From Paraburkholderia panacisoli (GTDB taxonomy: Bacteria > Pseudomonadota > Gammaproteobacteria > Burkholderiales > Burkholderiaceae): a stretch of 64,000 nucleotides of DNA. Within the stretch, counting starts at the first letter, position 1. Every line of letters begins with the position of its first letter. The stretch spans positions 62,001-126,000 of the forward strand of contig NZ_VTUZ01000023.1 in assembly GCF_008369935.1 (NCBI RefSeq). Direction: 5' to 3'. The notes beneath the pieces are model-generated. The model searched no databases and was not told the DNA's origin. It saw only the letters and a program-made list of their open reading frames with translations. Shown here piece after piece: positions 26,563 to 35,134 of the stretch. The translations under genes and the position numbers were made by a program.

Positions 26563-27486
26563 ATGCTCGATCTGAATGATCTCGCGATGTTCGTCCAGGT
26601 CGTCCGTTCCGGCAGCTTTTCCGAAGCTGCGCGGCGTCTGCGCATGCCGGCAAATACGCTGAGCCGGCGTATCGATCAGCTCGAAGGGCAACTCGGCACA
26701 CGTCTGCTGCATCGCTCGACTCGCAAGCTCGCGCCGAGCACGGACGGTCAGGCGCTGTTCGAGCGCTATGCGCCGGCGCTTGACCAGATCCTGGAGATCG
26801 GGCGACTCCATGCAGATGAGCAGGCGCCGTCCGGTTCGGTTCGCGTCACCGCGATGGCCGGCCTGTTCGAATTCTTCCGCATGGAATGGTTGGTCGAGTT
26901 CTACGCGCGCTATCCACACATCAGCATCGACTTTCTGCTCGACGATGCGCCGTCCGATCTGATCGCAGAGCGCATCGATCTTGCGTTGCGCATGGGCATC
27001 GAGACCGGTAGCGGCCTTAAGGTACGTCGGCTGGCGCCGAGTGTCATGATCCTCGCGGCGAGTCCGGCCTATCTGGAACGGCGGGCTGCACCACGCACGC
27101 TGCGTGAACTGGCCGAACACGACTGTCTGACGATATCCAATCGCCAGGGTCGCAACACCTGGCGTCTGCAGGGTCCACGCGGTAGTCAGGAAGTGTCGAT
27201 CAACAGCCGGTTCGCGGTCAACGACATGCGAGTGCTGGCGCAGGCTTGCACAGCTGGACTGGGTATAGCGCTGCTTCCGCAGTTGATAGTTGAGCCAATC
27301 ATCGCGCAGGGGAAACTGGTACGCGTGCTGCCGACCTATCGGCGGGCCAGCACCGGCCTCGGCCTGCAGCTCGTCTACACGAGCCGCCCACCGGTGCCGC
27401 CCGCAGTAGCGGTGTTCGCCGAATTTCTTTCGGAGAAAATGGGCGAAGCGATGACAAACCTCTCGCATTACCAGGTCAGCCGATAA
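26563..27486 (+). CDS. LysR-family transcriptional regulator
   Basis: 307 residues. N-terminal HTH MLDLNDLAMFVQVVRSGSFS, AARRLRMPANTLSRRIDQLE and RLLHRSTRKLAPS, then effector domain. GGAGAA precedes ATG 26563. Divergent from YceI/AzoR/NmrA/pirin and probably their regulator, as for quinone-responsive LysR proteins. Confidence 0.9.
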   Translation: MLDLNDLAMFVQVVRSGSFSEAARRLRMPANTLSRRIDQLEGQLGTRLLHRSTRKLAPSTDGQALFERYAPALDQILEIGRLHADEQAPSGSVRVTAMAGLFEFFRMEWLVEFYARYPHISIDFLLDDAPSDLIAERIDLALRMGIETGSGLKVRRLAPSVMILAASPAYLERRAAPRTLRELAEHDCLTISNRQGRNTWRLQGPRGSQEVSINSRFAVNDMRVLAQACTAGLGIALLPQLIVEPIIAQGKLVRVLPTYRRASTGLGLQLVYTSRPPVPPAVAVFAEFLSEKMGEAMTNLSHYQVSR

Positions 27487-27923
27487 GGTCGGCTCCTTAC
27501 CCGGGCGGGCCGAAGCGTAAGAGTCGATTCGCCGCCGAACAGATCATCGCGCGCTCATATCAGCGATACGACGGTTCAAGCTTGCGCCGACCCCGGTGAG
27601 TCATGCACTTGAGCAATCGGCGCCGCACTCGGATGAGCAGCAGAAGCGCAGCTAGTCCGATGCATTAATAGCTATTGGACTCACTTTGTTAGCACTATAT
27701 TTAGTGATACACCCGCGGAACACGAGCCAGAACATGCAGGCAACTGTACTTTAATGGTCGCATGACAATCGCTCCGAGGACCGCGAGACGCCAACGAACG
27801 TCGAGCCGGCGGATGCGCACGTCAGCACCGGCCGCGCGCGCATGCGGGTCGGCCCAGTAGCCGTATCGCGGACTGCGGCCGATACGACACCAATACGGCG
27901 TTATCTCGGACCAGGAGCATCTA
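27487..27923. other. Gap with AT-rich inverted repeat
   Basis: About 440 bp without a supported gene. An AT-rich patch holds CACTATATTTAGTG (27693-27706, 5-bp arms), a possible operator or promoter part for the downstream gene at 27924. Confidence 0.4.
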
Positions 27924-28781
27924 ATGAAGCCCACACGCAATACAGACTCCGTCCCAGGGGAGTGGTACATCGACACAGGGTGCATCAATTGTGGTGCATC
28001 GCGTCACGTCGCGCCTGGGCTGATTGTCGAACGAAACGACAAAAGTGTCTTCGCCCGGCAGCCCGTCACGCCGGAAGAGCAGCTTGGTGCCTGGCGTGCG
28101 GTGCTCGTATGTCCTACAGCATCGGTACGCAGCGAAACGAAACAGCATCGTCCGGACGCCGCGATCTTTCCGCAGCAGATCACATCGGGTGTGTGGCGCT
28201 GCGGATTTAACGCACGGTCGTCGTTTGGCGCACATTCTTATTTTGCCGAGCGTCCGGATGGCAATCTGCTGATCGACTCACCGCGCTTTGCGGCGGAGCT
28301 CGCGAAATGGTTTGAGGACGCCGGTGGCATTGCGCACATCCTTCTGTCGCATCGTGACGACGTCGCGGACGCCGACAAATACGCACATCGATTCGGCGCG
28401 CGTGTCTGGATTCACCGGGAGGACTCGTCGGCTGCCCCATATGCCACGGATCTGCTCGACGACGGGTCAGCACTGGGCATTGCGGCCGGCGTGCGCGCGG
28501 TCCCTGTACCTGGGCACACTCGGGGCAGCGTCGTGTACCTGCTCGATGATCGCGTGCTGTTCTCGGGTGATTCGCTTGCCTGGAGCCCGCGCGCGCAGGA
28601 CCTCGTCGCGTTCAGGGACGCGTGCTGGTACTCATGGACAGAGCTCACCGAATCGCTGCGCAAGTTGAGCGCGTATCGCTTCGAATGGTTGCTTCCTGGT
28701 CACGGTTGGCTCGCGCACTTGCCGGCCGAGGAAATGAGTGCGCGCTTGATCGCGCTAGTTGCGCGCATGCGAAAGGGTTGA
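27924..28781 (+). CDS. Ferredoxin-metallo-beta-lactamase fusion hydrolase
   Basis: 285 residues. Residues 12-70 resemble a small ferredoxin (GCINCGAS ... VCPTASV): CxxC plus a CP, but only three clear cysteines, so the cluster may be 3Fe-4S or vestigial. Residues 90-285 are an MBL-fold hydrolase: the metal motif is HRDDVADADKY instead of HxHxDH, followed by PVPGHTRGSVVYLL, LFSGDSLAW and LLPGHGWLAHL. The first two histidines of the canonical motif are thus altered. AGGAG precedes ATG. Convergent with amiR; role unknown. Confidence 0.85.
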   Translation: MKPTRNTDSVPGEWYIDTGCINCGASRHVAPGLIVERNDKSVFARQPVTPEEQLGAWRAVLVCPTASVRSETKQHRPDAAIFPQQITSGVWRCGFNARSSFGAHSYFAERPDGNLLIDSPRFAAELAKWFEDAGGIAHILLSHRDDVADADKYAHRFGARVWIHREDSSAAPYATDLLDDGSALGIAAGVRAVPVPGHTRGSVVYLLDDRVLFSGDSLAWSPRAQDLVAFRDACWYSWTELTESLRKLSAYRFEWLLPGHGWLAHLPAEEMSARLIALVARMRKG

Positions 28782-28815
28782 AGTCGCCGGAATACCCCTT
28801 TGGGGCATGACGCGT

Positions 28816-28836
28816 TTCGAAGCCGTCGGCTTCGAA
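28816..28836. terminator. 21-bp inverted repeat between convergent genes
   Basis: Arms TTCGAAGCCG and CGGCTTCGAA separated by one T, perfect pairing, between the 3' ends of the MBL gene (28781) and amiR (28868). Placement suggests a bidirectional transcription stop, but there is no T-run, so it may act with Rho or only protect 3' ends. Confidence 0.4.
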
Positions 28837-28867
28837 CTCGTCACGATACGTCGGAGGCATGCCGAGC

Positions 28868-29470
28868 TTAGAAACTCAGGGTTTCGTGTGCCTTGACGAT
28901 GTCGCCGGCCACCGTCTCGATCTGTTCGCGTTTGAGCATGGCCTTTGAGCGCAGCAGCTGATACGCATCCTCCTCGGACATGCCGCGCGAGTCCATTACG
29001 ATCCGCGTGGCCTGCTGGATCACCCGAACCTTCGCCTGCTTCTGCTCGAGCCGCTCGATGTATCGCTCACGTGCGCGGGATGCCTTGAATTGCGTGAGCG
29101 CGACGGCGATGGCGGTCAGTAACCCAAACGAGCGGACCGGCGACGGGATCGTAGCGAACGCGTTCAAGCGCAGCACCGCTTCGATGGTGATCGGATTTTC
29201 GTAGGTCACGACCGGAATCACCGGCGGCGACGTGCTGGTTCCCAGCCACGGATAGTCGATCGACAGCGCCTCAGGACGCATTGCCATGACAACGAGGCCG
29301 GTGTCGGAAGGCAGGCTGTCGAGGCGCGGCCAGCATACCTGCACGTCACAGCCGATACGCTGAAGCTGCGCGAGCAACTCGTCGCCATCCTGATCCTGCG
29401 GATGAATCACAACGACTTTTAGCGAACGCAGGTCGCGCAGGATCGCCGGTGTCTGCGCGGTCCGCTTCAT
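28868..29470 (-). CDS. amiR: AmiR-type ANTAR-domain antiterminator
   Basis: 200 residues. N-terminal pseudo-receiver (LKVVVIHPQDQDGDELLAQL), which lacks the conserved phospho-acceptor pattern of receivers, a coiled coil (YIERLEQKQAKVRVIQQATR) and the C-terminal ANTAR domain (MSEEDAYQLLRSKAMLKREQI). AmiR binds nascent leader RNA and prevents termination; AmiC sequesters it without amide. ATGA overlap with amiC (29467-29470) mirrors the coupled AmiC-AmiR pairs. Predicted RNA target: hairpin at 30944-30973 before the ABC operon. Confidence 0.9.
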   Translation of the reverse strand: MKRTAQTPAILRDLRSLKVVVIHPQDQDGDELLAQLQRIGCDVQVCWPRLDSLPSDTGLVVMAMRPEALSIDYPWLGTSTSPPVIPVVTYENPITIEAVLRLNAFATIPSPVRSFGLLTAIAVALTQFKASRARERYIERLEQKQAKVRVIQQATRIVMDSRGMSEEDAYQLLRSKAMLKREQIETVAGDIVKAHETLSF

Positions 29471-30654
29471 CGATCCGCTCCCGCGCGTGCGAGTTCAGGG
29501 TGGGCGTTCGCGGTCCACGCTGGCGTGCTGTGAGAGACGACGTAGGGGTCCGCCTTCACGCGTTCAGGCGCGCGTCCGATTATGTCGAAACGTCCATGCG
29601 CGTCGACCCGGCCGATCAACGGATGCAGGTACGTGTGGTTATTGTGCTCGTCGATACGCACGCGGCCTTGCGGCGCGTCGAACTCGAGTCCGGGCAACAC
29701 GCGCAGCAACAGCGTAGGGTCGTCGGAGCCGACGCGACGAATCGCATCCGCGAGCAGATGCATCTGGAAATACGAGGCTTCCCAGCACATGTTGGTCGGC
29801 TGATCCTCGCCGAAGCGGGCCTGATAGCGGGCGACGGCGTCGTGGTTCGCGGCTGTATCCACACTCTGGAAGTACGCGGCCGAAGTGATGTGTCCTTGTG
29901 CGAGGTCGTTTCCCATTACCGCAATTTCGGCTTCACTGGTCATATGGCTGGCGATAGGCGTGCGGTACGGATCGAGCCCGACCTGCGCAAACGCACGGTA
30001 CAGATGCGGAATGCCTTCGCCGACTACCGTGGAGAAAATGAAGTCGGGTGCAAGTTGCTTGATCCGCTTTGCGACATCCAGATAACTCTCCCACGGCGCG
30101 TCGAGCGACAGATAGGTTTCGTCCACCTTTTCTCCGCCCCGTTCATGGATCAGATCGCTCATCACGCGATTCGACTCGTATGGGCACACATAGTCTGAAC
30201 CGATCATGCTCACGCGTGAGCCGAACTGCGTGAGCATGAAGCCGGCGAGCGGAAGTGTGTTCTGATTGGGCGCCGCACCGGTGTAGATCACATTGCGGCT
30301 GTATTCGAAGCCTTCATACGGTGTCGCATAGAAGAGCAGCGCATTGTGCCTTTCGACAATCGGAATGACCGCCTTGCGCGTGCTGGACATATAACAGCCG
30401 ACGATGACCCGAACACGGTGTTCGAGAATGAGTTGTTCGGCGAGGTCGGAATAGCGCCGCGGCTGGCATTGCGGATCGAGACAGATGAGTTCGATCTCAC
30501 GTCCTGACACACCGCCCGCGCGATTGATCTCCTCCGCCGCAAGCATGGTGGCTTGCAGTTGAGTGACCTCCGCGGCTGAAGTCACGCCTGAGCATGAGTA
30601 GAGCACGCCAATTCTGATTGGGTCCGAGGTACTGCGGGCATCAATACGGGGCAT
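29467..30654 (-). CDS. amiC: AmiC-type amide sensor (periplasmic-binding fold, cytoplasmic)
   Basis: 395 residues. Type I binding fold: IRIGVLYSCSGVTSAAEVTQ, VRVIVGCYMSSTRKAVIPIV, MIGSDYVCPYESNRVMSDLI, ASYFQMHLLADAIRRVG. There is no signal peptide, as expected for a cytoplasmic regulator rather than a transport protein. Homologous to the transport binding protein at 31058. Overlaps amiR by 4 bp. Transcribed away from the ABC operon. Confidence 0.9.
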   Translation of the reverse strand: MPRIDARSTSDPIRIGVLYSCSGVTSAAEVTQLQATMLAAEEINRAGGVSGREIELICLDPQCQPRRYSDLAEQLILEHRVRVIVGCYMSSTRKAVIPIVERHNALLFYATPYEGFEYSRNVIYTGAAPNQNTLPLAGFMLTQFGSRVSMIGSDYVCPYESNRVMSDLIHERGGEKVDETYLSLDAPWESYLDVAKRIKQLAPDFIFSTVVGEGIPHLYRAFAQVGLDPYRTPIASHMTSEAEIAVMGNDLAQGHITSAAYFQSVDTAANHDAVARYQARFGEDQPTNMCWEASYFQMHLLADAIRRVGSDDPTLLLRVLPGLEFDAPQGRVRIDEHNNHTYLHPLIGRVDAHGRFDIIGRAPERVKADPYVVSHSTPAWTANAHPELARAGADR

Positions 30655-30706
30655 TCGATAAAACCAATGGTCGCTACGTTGGGGAAGTACGTTGTTTGTG
30701 CGAGTG

Positions 30707-30721
30707 GCACGCGGCTGGTGC
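30707..30721. promoter_or_regulatory. NtrC-like site
   Basis: GCACGCGGCTGGTGC matches the NtrC consensus GCACC-N5-GGTGC in nine of ten fixed positions. It lies about 155 bp upstream of the sigma-54 promoter at 30875, the normal enhancer distance. Similar GTGCG/GCAC half-sites follow up to about 30754. Confidence 0.45.
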
Positions 30722-30874
30722 GCACGCGCACTTCTTTTGTGCGGTGCTGAGCCGGCCAGCCGCGCCGACTGCTTTATTTATGATGCCTTCCGCTTTGGCC
30801 GGAACGCAACTGATCAATTCGCATCCGGTTCACAAAAGGGTTTTGCGGCACGCATCGCGACCGACTGCTAAAAC

Positions 30875-30890
30875 TGGCATAGCCATTGCT
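30875..30890 (+). promoter_or_regulatory. Sigma-54 promoter of amide ABC operon
   Basis: TGGCATAGCCATTGCT fits TGGCAYR-N4-TTGCW exactly. Expected start near 30901, giving a leader of about 155 nt that contains the ANTAR hairpin and the terminator before the binding-protein gene. Confidence 0.75.
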
Positions 30891-30905
30891 TATAGAATCG
30901 CGCTG

Positions 30906-30925
30906 CCCCGACGTGAATAACGGGG
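30906..30925 (+). promoter_or_regulatory. Possible first leader hairpin (P1)
   Basis: CCCCG and CGGGG arms flank a 10-nt loop just after the predicted transcription start. In ANTAR leaders a P1 hairpin precedes P2, normally with a hexaloop; the larger loop here means the assignment is tentative. Confidence 0.3.
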
Positions 30926-30943
30926 GTCCACAGCATCCATTTC

Positions 30944-30973
30944 GCTGTTCGAGACAAAGGCGTCTTGAACGGC
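30944..30973 (+). promoter_or_regulatory. ANTAR-target RNA hairpin (P2) with AAAGGC hexaloop
   Basis: A 12-bp stem (GCTGTTCGAGAC with GTCTTGAACGGC, two G-U pairs) closes the loop AAAGGC at 30956-30961. A at loop position 1 and G at position 4 are the hallmark of RNA hairpins bound by ANTAR proteins. It ends 8 nt before the terminator stem and lies in the leader of the ABC operon divergent from amiC-amiR, so it is the predicted AmiR binding site. Confidence 0.65.
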
Positions 30974-30981
30974 ACCGGCCA

Positions 30982-31020
30982 AAAAAGCCCGAAACCAGCT
31001 TGTCTGGTTTCGGGCTTTTT
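30982..31020 (+). terminator. Intrinsic terminator in operon leader (attenuator)
   Basis: Perfect 17-bp stem: AAAAAGCCCGAAACCAG (30982-30998), loop CTTGT, CTGGTTTCGGGCTTTTT (31004-31020) with T-run. It sits between the sigma-54 promoter and the first structural gene (31058), so it is an attenuator to be overridden by AmiR rather than an end-of-operon signal. Confidence 0.85.
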
Positions 31021-31057
31021 GCGTTTGCGATTTCTAATCCATGTCGGAGTGAAGCAA

Positions 31058-32305
31058 ATGAAAAGACGTACCTTCCTGTCGGCAGTCGGCTCCGGATTGG
31101 TGACCGCTGCGGGCACTGCGCTACCTAAGGCTGCGTTTGCCGCGGGCGCCAGCGATCCGATCAAGCTCGGCTTGCTGTTTTCGCAATCGGGCACGATGGC
31201 CAACGGCGAGTCGCTGCTAAAAGATACGGCACTGATGACGATCGATCAGATCAACGCCAAGGGCGGCGTGCTCGGGCGCAAGCTTCAGGGTGTCGTCGTC
31301 GATCCGGCGTCGGATTGGCCCATGTATGCGCAGCTCTCGAAGCAACTGATCCTGCGCGACAAATGCGCGGCGCTGTTCGGCTGCTGGACGTCGGTGTCGC
31401 GCAAGTCGGTGCTGCCGGTGGTCGAGTCGCAGGACAGTCTGCTTTTTTATCCGCTTCACTTCGAAGGCGAAGAGCAGTCGAAGAACGTCGTCTATCTGAA
31501 CTCACCGCCGAGCAGTTCGGTGCTCCCGGCGATCGATTACCTGATGAGCGACCAGGGCGGCGGCGCCAGGCGCTTCTATATGATCGGCAGCGACTACGTC
31601 TGGCCACGCACGATCAACAAGATGCTCAAGGGCTATCTGAAGACCAAGAACATTCCTGACTCGGCATGGCGCGAACACTACGTTCCGTTTGGGCAGTCGA
31701 ACTTCCAGACCATCGTGCGCGATATCAAGGATTTCGCTGCGCAACCGGGCGGTCAGGCCATCGTCGTGATGACGGTGGTCGGCGATTCGATTCCGGCGAT
31801 GTTCAAGGAAGCGATCAATCAGGGCGTGCGCGCAACCGATATTCCGATCCTTGGTCTCGACGTGGTCGACAGCGATCTGGAAGGTCTCGATACGAAGCCG
31901 CTGGTCGGCCACCTCAGCTGCTGGTGCTACTTCCAGAACGTCGATACGCCGCAGAACCGCCAGTTCAAGAGCGACTGGAAGAACTACGTCAGCGCCCATA
32001 ACCTGAAGCATCGGCCGGATATGGTGATCGACCCGATGGTGTCGACATATCTCGGCATCCATCTGTGGGCGCAGGCTGCCGCGAAAGCTCAGTCCATCAG
32101 CTCGGACGCCGTGCGCAAGACGCTCGCGGGTCAGTCTATGGTCGATCCGGCGGGTTATACGGTGAAGATGGACGCTTCTTCGCAGTACTTGTGGCGTGGC
32201 GACATGATCGGCTCGATCAACGCGACTCAGGGCTTCGACATTATGTGGAAGTCCAAAGACATCGAGAAGCCGGTGCCATTCAGCCCGTTCATCGGCAAGG
32301 CGTGA
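31058..32305 (+). CDS. Amide/urea-type ABC transporter substrate-binding protein
   Basis: 415 residues from ATG 31058 (GGAG upstream; the longer frame runs through the terminator). Export signal MKRRTFLSAVGSGLVTAAGT has a twin-arginine-like RRTFLS. The type I binding fold matches UrtA/FmdD-like proteins: DPIKLGLLFSQSGTMANGES, KCAALFGCWTSVSRKSVLPV, SLLFYPLHFEGEEQSKNVVY, YMIGSDYVWPRTINKMLKGY. Similar to AmiC along its length, consistent with the two recognising the same or related amides. Confidence 0.92.
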   Translation: MKRRTFLSAVGSGLVTAAGTALPKAAFAAGASDPIKLGLLFSQSGTMANGESLLKDTALMTIDQINAKGGVLGRKLQGVVVDPASDWPMYAQLSKQLILRDKCAALFGCWTSVSRKSVLPVVESQDSLLFYPLHFEGEEQSKNVVYLNSPPSSSVLPAIDYLMSDQGGGARRFYMIGSDYVWPRTINKMLKGYLKTKNIPDSAWREHYVPFGQSNFQTIVRDIKDFAAQPGGQAIVVMTVVGDSIPAMFKEAINQGVRATDIPILGLDVVDSDLEGLDTKPLVGHLSCWCYFQNVDTPQNRQFKSDWKNYVSAHNLKHRPDMVIDPMVSTYLGIHLWAQAAAKAQSISSDAVRKTLAGQSMVDPAGYTVKMDASSQYLWRGDMIGSINATQGFDIMWKSKDIEKPVPFSPFIGKA

Positions 32306-32334
32306 CAGTTCCTGTCGAATAGTCAGGCAGTGGT

Positions 32335-32364
32335 GGGATCGGCATACGCAAGCATGCCGATCCC
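32335..32364 (+). terminator. Stable intergenic hairpin after binding-protein gene
   Basis: 11-bp perfect stem GGGATCGGCAT / ATGCCGATCCC with 8-nt loop, no T-run, between the binding-protein and permease genes. Such hairpins protect the upstream message and lower downstream expression, giving excess binding protein. Not a strong terminator. Confidence 0.5.
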
Positions 32365-32378
32365 CGTAGCAGGATCGA

Positions 32379-34001
32379 ATGGAAACACCCATGATTAATT
32401 TCAGGCAGATCTTTTTCGCGATCGCTTGTTTGGCGCTTGTCTGGGCCACTACCGCGAGCGCCGCGCCGGGCCGCGCTGCGATGCTCACGGCGTTCTGCGC
32501 GACGAACGGCGATAAGGCGGCGGCACTAGAGCAACTCGTCGAAAGCGGCGTGTCGGACGATACGCATGAGCGTGCGTGGGCGCATCAGGTCGTCGATGCG
32601 ATTCGTAGCGGCGCGCTGGTCTGCGGCGCAGATGGTCAGGCGACGCTGCAGGGAAACCCTCCGCTCGACGCCGCGACCCTTCAGCCGCGTGCCAATGCGT
32701 CGACGGATTCGCCCTATGTGCCGAGCATTGTGATGATGCGCAGGCTCGAGGTGGCGTCGGCGGAGATGGACCTCTTCTCGCCGCAGCAGGACACCCGTGC
32801 GACGGCTGCGCGGCAAGTCGACAAGTTCTTTGCATTGCTCGATCCCGCTGTCGTCGCTCGTGCGGTCAAGGCGCAGCACGACCCGGATATCGCGACCATT
32901 CTCACGCTGGCTCTGGCTAAGCGCGGCCTGATCAGCAATCTGAAGGCCGAGCGCCTGGCGGCGATCAAGGCTGTGGCCGAGGTGCCGAGCGAAACCGCGC
33001 GGACCGCGCTGGCGAACTTTGCGGCGCAGGACTCCGTGCGCTCGGATCCGGACGTGCTGGCGGCAGTGGAGGGCGCGATTCGCCACATGGACACGTGGCT
33101 GTCGCTCGGCAAGGGCCTGTCGATTCTGTTTAGCGGCTTGAGCTACGCCGGCGTGTTGTTGCTGACGGCGCTCGGCCTGTCGATCGTGTTCGGCCTGATG
33201 GGCGTGATCAATCTCGCGCATGGCGAATTCATCATGATCGGCGCGTACGCGACGTATCTCGTCGAACGTTTCATGCAGGCCTATCTGCCGGGCTGGTTCG
33301 ACGCCTACATTTTCGTTGCGATTCCCGTGGCGTTCATGATCTGCGCTGTGTGCGGCATGTTGCTCGAATTCTTCGTCATCCGGTTTCTGTATCGCCGGCC
33401 GCTGGAGACCCTGCTCGCCACGTGGGCGGTCAGCATCGCGTTGATCAAGCTGATTCAGGTGCTGTTCGGCTCGCAAAACGTCGAGTTCATCACGCCCGGC
33501 TTTCTCAACGGCGGCATGCAGGTCGCGCCCGGCTTTTTCGTGACCTACAACCGCGTGTTTGCAATCGTGCTCGCCGTGTTGATCTTCGCCGCAACCTTCG
33601 CCGTGGTCCGCTTCACGAAGCTCGGATTGCTGATGCGCGCCACCACGCAACTGCGCGACATGGCGCGCTGCCTCGGCGTGCCCGCGGAGCGGGTCGATCG
33701 CATCGCGTTCGGCCTGGGTGCGGGCCTCGCGGGACTGGCCGGCGTAGTGTTGACGCAGATCGCCAGCGTCAATCCGTCGATGGGCACGGGCTTCGTGGTC
33801 GACTCATTCATGGTGGTGGTTTTAGGCGGTGCGGGCAGTCTCGCCGGGACAGTCGTCTCGTCGCTCGCGCTCGGCGAAATCAACCAGTTTATCGAACCGT
33901 TCTACGGTGCGGTTGCCGCCAAGGTGGCCGTGCTTCTGCTCATCGTGCTGATTATCCAGAAGCGCCCGCAAGGACTCTTTGCATTGAAGACCCGCGTATG
34001 A
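32379..34001 (+). CDS. urtB: UrtB-like ABC permease with periplasmic N-terminal domain
   Basis: 540 residues. Signal-like start (FFAIACLALVWATTASA), then about 200 residues of helical extracytoplasmic domain (to about 235) seen only in the urea/amide branch of branched-chain-type permeases, then the membrane part (LSYAGVLLLTALGLSIVFGL, MGVINLAHGEFIMIGAY, ARCLGVPAERVDRIAFGLGA, VVLGGAGSLAGTVVSSLALG). Overlaps the next gene by 4 bp (ATGA). Confidence 0.92.
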   Translation: METPMINFRQIFFAIACLALVWATTASAAPGRAAMLTAFCATNGDKAAALEQLVESGVSDDTHERAWAHQVVDAIRSGALVCGADGQATLQGNPPLDAATLQPRANASTDSPYVPSIVMMRRLEVASAEMDLFSPQQDTRATAARQVDKFFALLDPAVVARAVKAQHDPDIATILTLALAKRGLISNLKAERLAAIKAVAEVPSETARTALANFAAQDSVRSDPDVLAAVEGAIRHMDTWLSLGKGLSILFSGLSYAGVLLLTALGLSIVFGLMGVINLAHGEFIMIGAYATYLVERFMQAYLPGWFDAYIFVAIPVAFMICAVCGMLLEFFVIRFLYRRPLETLLATWAVSIALIKLIQVLFGSQNVEFITPGFLNGGMQVAPGFFVTYNRVFAIVLAVLIFAATFAVVRFTKLGLLMRATTQLRDMARCLGVPAERVDRIAFGLGAGLAGLAGVVLTQIASVNPSMGTGFVVDSFMVVVLGGAGSLAGTVVSSLALGEINQFIEPFYGAVAAKVAVLLLIVLIIQKRPQGLFALKTRV

Positions 34002-35134
34002 ACACGTTACCCGATCCGCGTACCGGCAGGAGATTCACCCTGTCGGCATTCGCAACCAAATGGATGGGCCAGACCGTGGAGGTCGGCATCGTTCCGATGC
34101 TGGTCCTGGTGGCGCTCTATCTGCCCTTTGCCTATTTTGTGATTCCGGAGTCGAATGCGCTGCATCTCTCGCTGTTCGGCATCAACCTGATCGGACAGAT
34201 CATGTGTTTCGCGCTGCTCGCGCTGGCGCTCGATCTGGTCTGGGGCTATGCAGGCATCCTGAGCCTCGGGCACGGTATCTTCTTCGGCATAGGCGGCTAT
34301 ATGATGGCCATCTATCTGTTGAACGGCGCCTACGCCGAAACGCACGTATTGCCGGACTTCATGCAATACATGGGCGCGCACGATTTTCCCGCCGTATGGA
34401 AGATGCTCTCGCGGCTCGATGTGACGATCCTCGCCACGATCGTTGTCACCGTGCTGGTCGCCGGCGCGTTCGGCTTCGTCACGTTCCGTTCGCGCATCAA
34501 CGGCGTGTATCTGTCGATCATCACGCAGGCGCTCACGTATGCGCTGATGCTGCTGTTGTTCATCAACGACGTGGGGCTCGGCGGCAACAACGGCATGACC
34601 GGCTTCACGAGCCTCGCGGGCCGCAAGCTTGCCGATACGTCCACGCAGATCGGCCTCGCGGTGTGTTCGTGCCTGCTGCTGGTGGTGGCCTATGTCGGCG
34701 TGCGCTTTCTCGCGCGCTCCAGTTTTGGCCGCGCGCTCATCGCGGTGCGCGACGACGAAGCGCGGATGCGCTTTCTCGGCTACCGCACGCATACGCTGAA
34801 GCTCTTTGCATGGTGTCTCTCGGCGGTCCTCGCGGCGTTTGCCGGAATGCTGTACGTGCCGCAGGTCGGTATCGTCAACCCGACTATCGTTTCGCCGCAA
34901 CTGTCCGTTGAGATTGCCGTGTGGGTGGCCATCGGCGGGCGCGGCACCCTGATCGGCGCAATCGTCGGCGCGATCGTGGTCAACGGACTCAAGTTCTGGC
35001 TGACCGCGCAACTGCCGGCGGTGTGGCCGTTCATTCTTGCCGCCGTGACGCTCGTGATCGTTGTCTATTTCAGCAATGGCGTGTGGGGCACGCTCAAGGC
35101 CGCCGGCAGCGAAAGCAAGGGAGGCGGCCAATGA
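33998..35134 (+). CDS. urtC: UrtC-like ABC permease
   Basis: 378 residues from ATG 33998, overlapping the previous stop. LivM-type membrane protein: LDLVWGYAGILSLGHGIFFG, IGGYMMAIYLLNGAYAETHV, NNGMTGFTSLAG, LIAVRDDEARMRFLGYRTHT, VWVAIGGRGTLIGAIVGAIV. Overlaps the ATPase gene by 4 bp. Confidence 0.92.
   Translation: MNTLPDPRTGRRFTLSAFATKWMGQTVEVGIVPMLVLVALYLPFAYFVIPESNALHLSLFGINLIGQIMCFALLALALDLVWGYAGILSLGHGIFFGIGGYMMAIYLLNGAYAETHVLPDFMQYMGAHDFPAVWKMLSRLDVTILATIVVTVLVAGAFGFVTFRSRINGVYLSIITQALTYALMLLLFINDVGLGGNNGMTGFTSLAGRKLADTSTQIGLAVCSCLLLVVAYVGVRFLARSSFGRALIAVRDDEARMRFLGYRTHTLKLFAWCLSAVLAAFAGMLYVPQVGIVNPTIVSPQLSVEIAVWVAIGGRGTLIGAIVGAIVVNGLKFWLTAQLPAVWPFILAAVTLVIVVYFSNGVWGTLKAAGSESKGGGQ

Noticed and set aside
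30965..31057. N-terminal extension of the amide binding protein
   Set aside because: The codons cover the intrinsic terminator, and the export signal begins at 31058.
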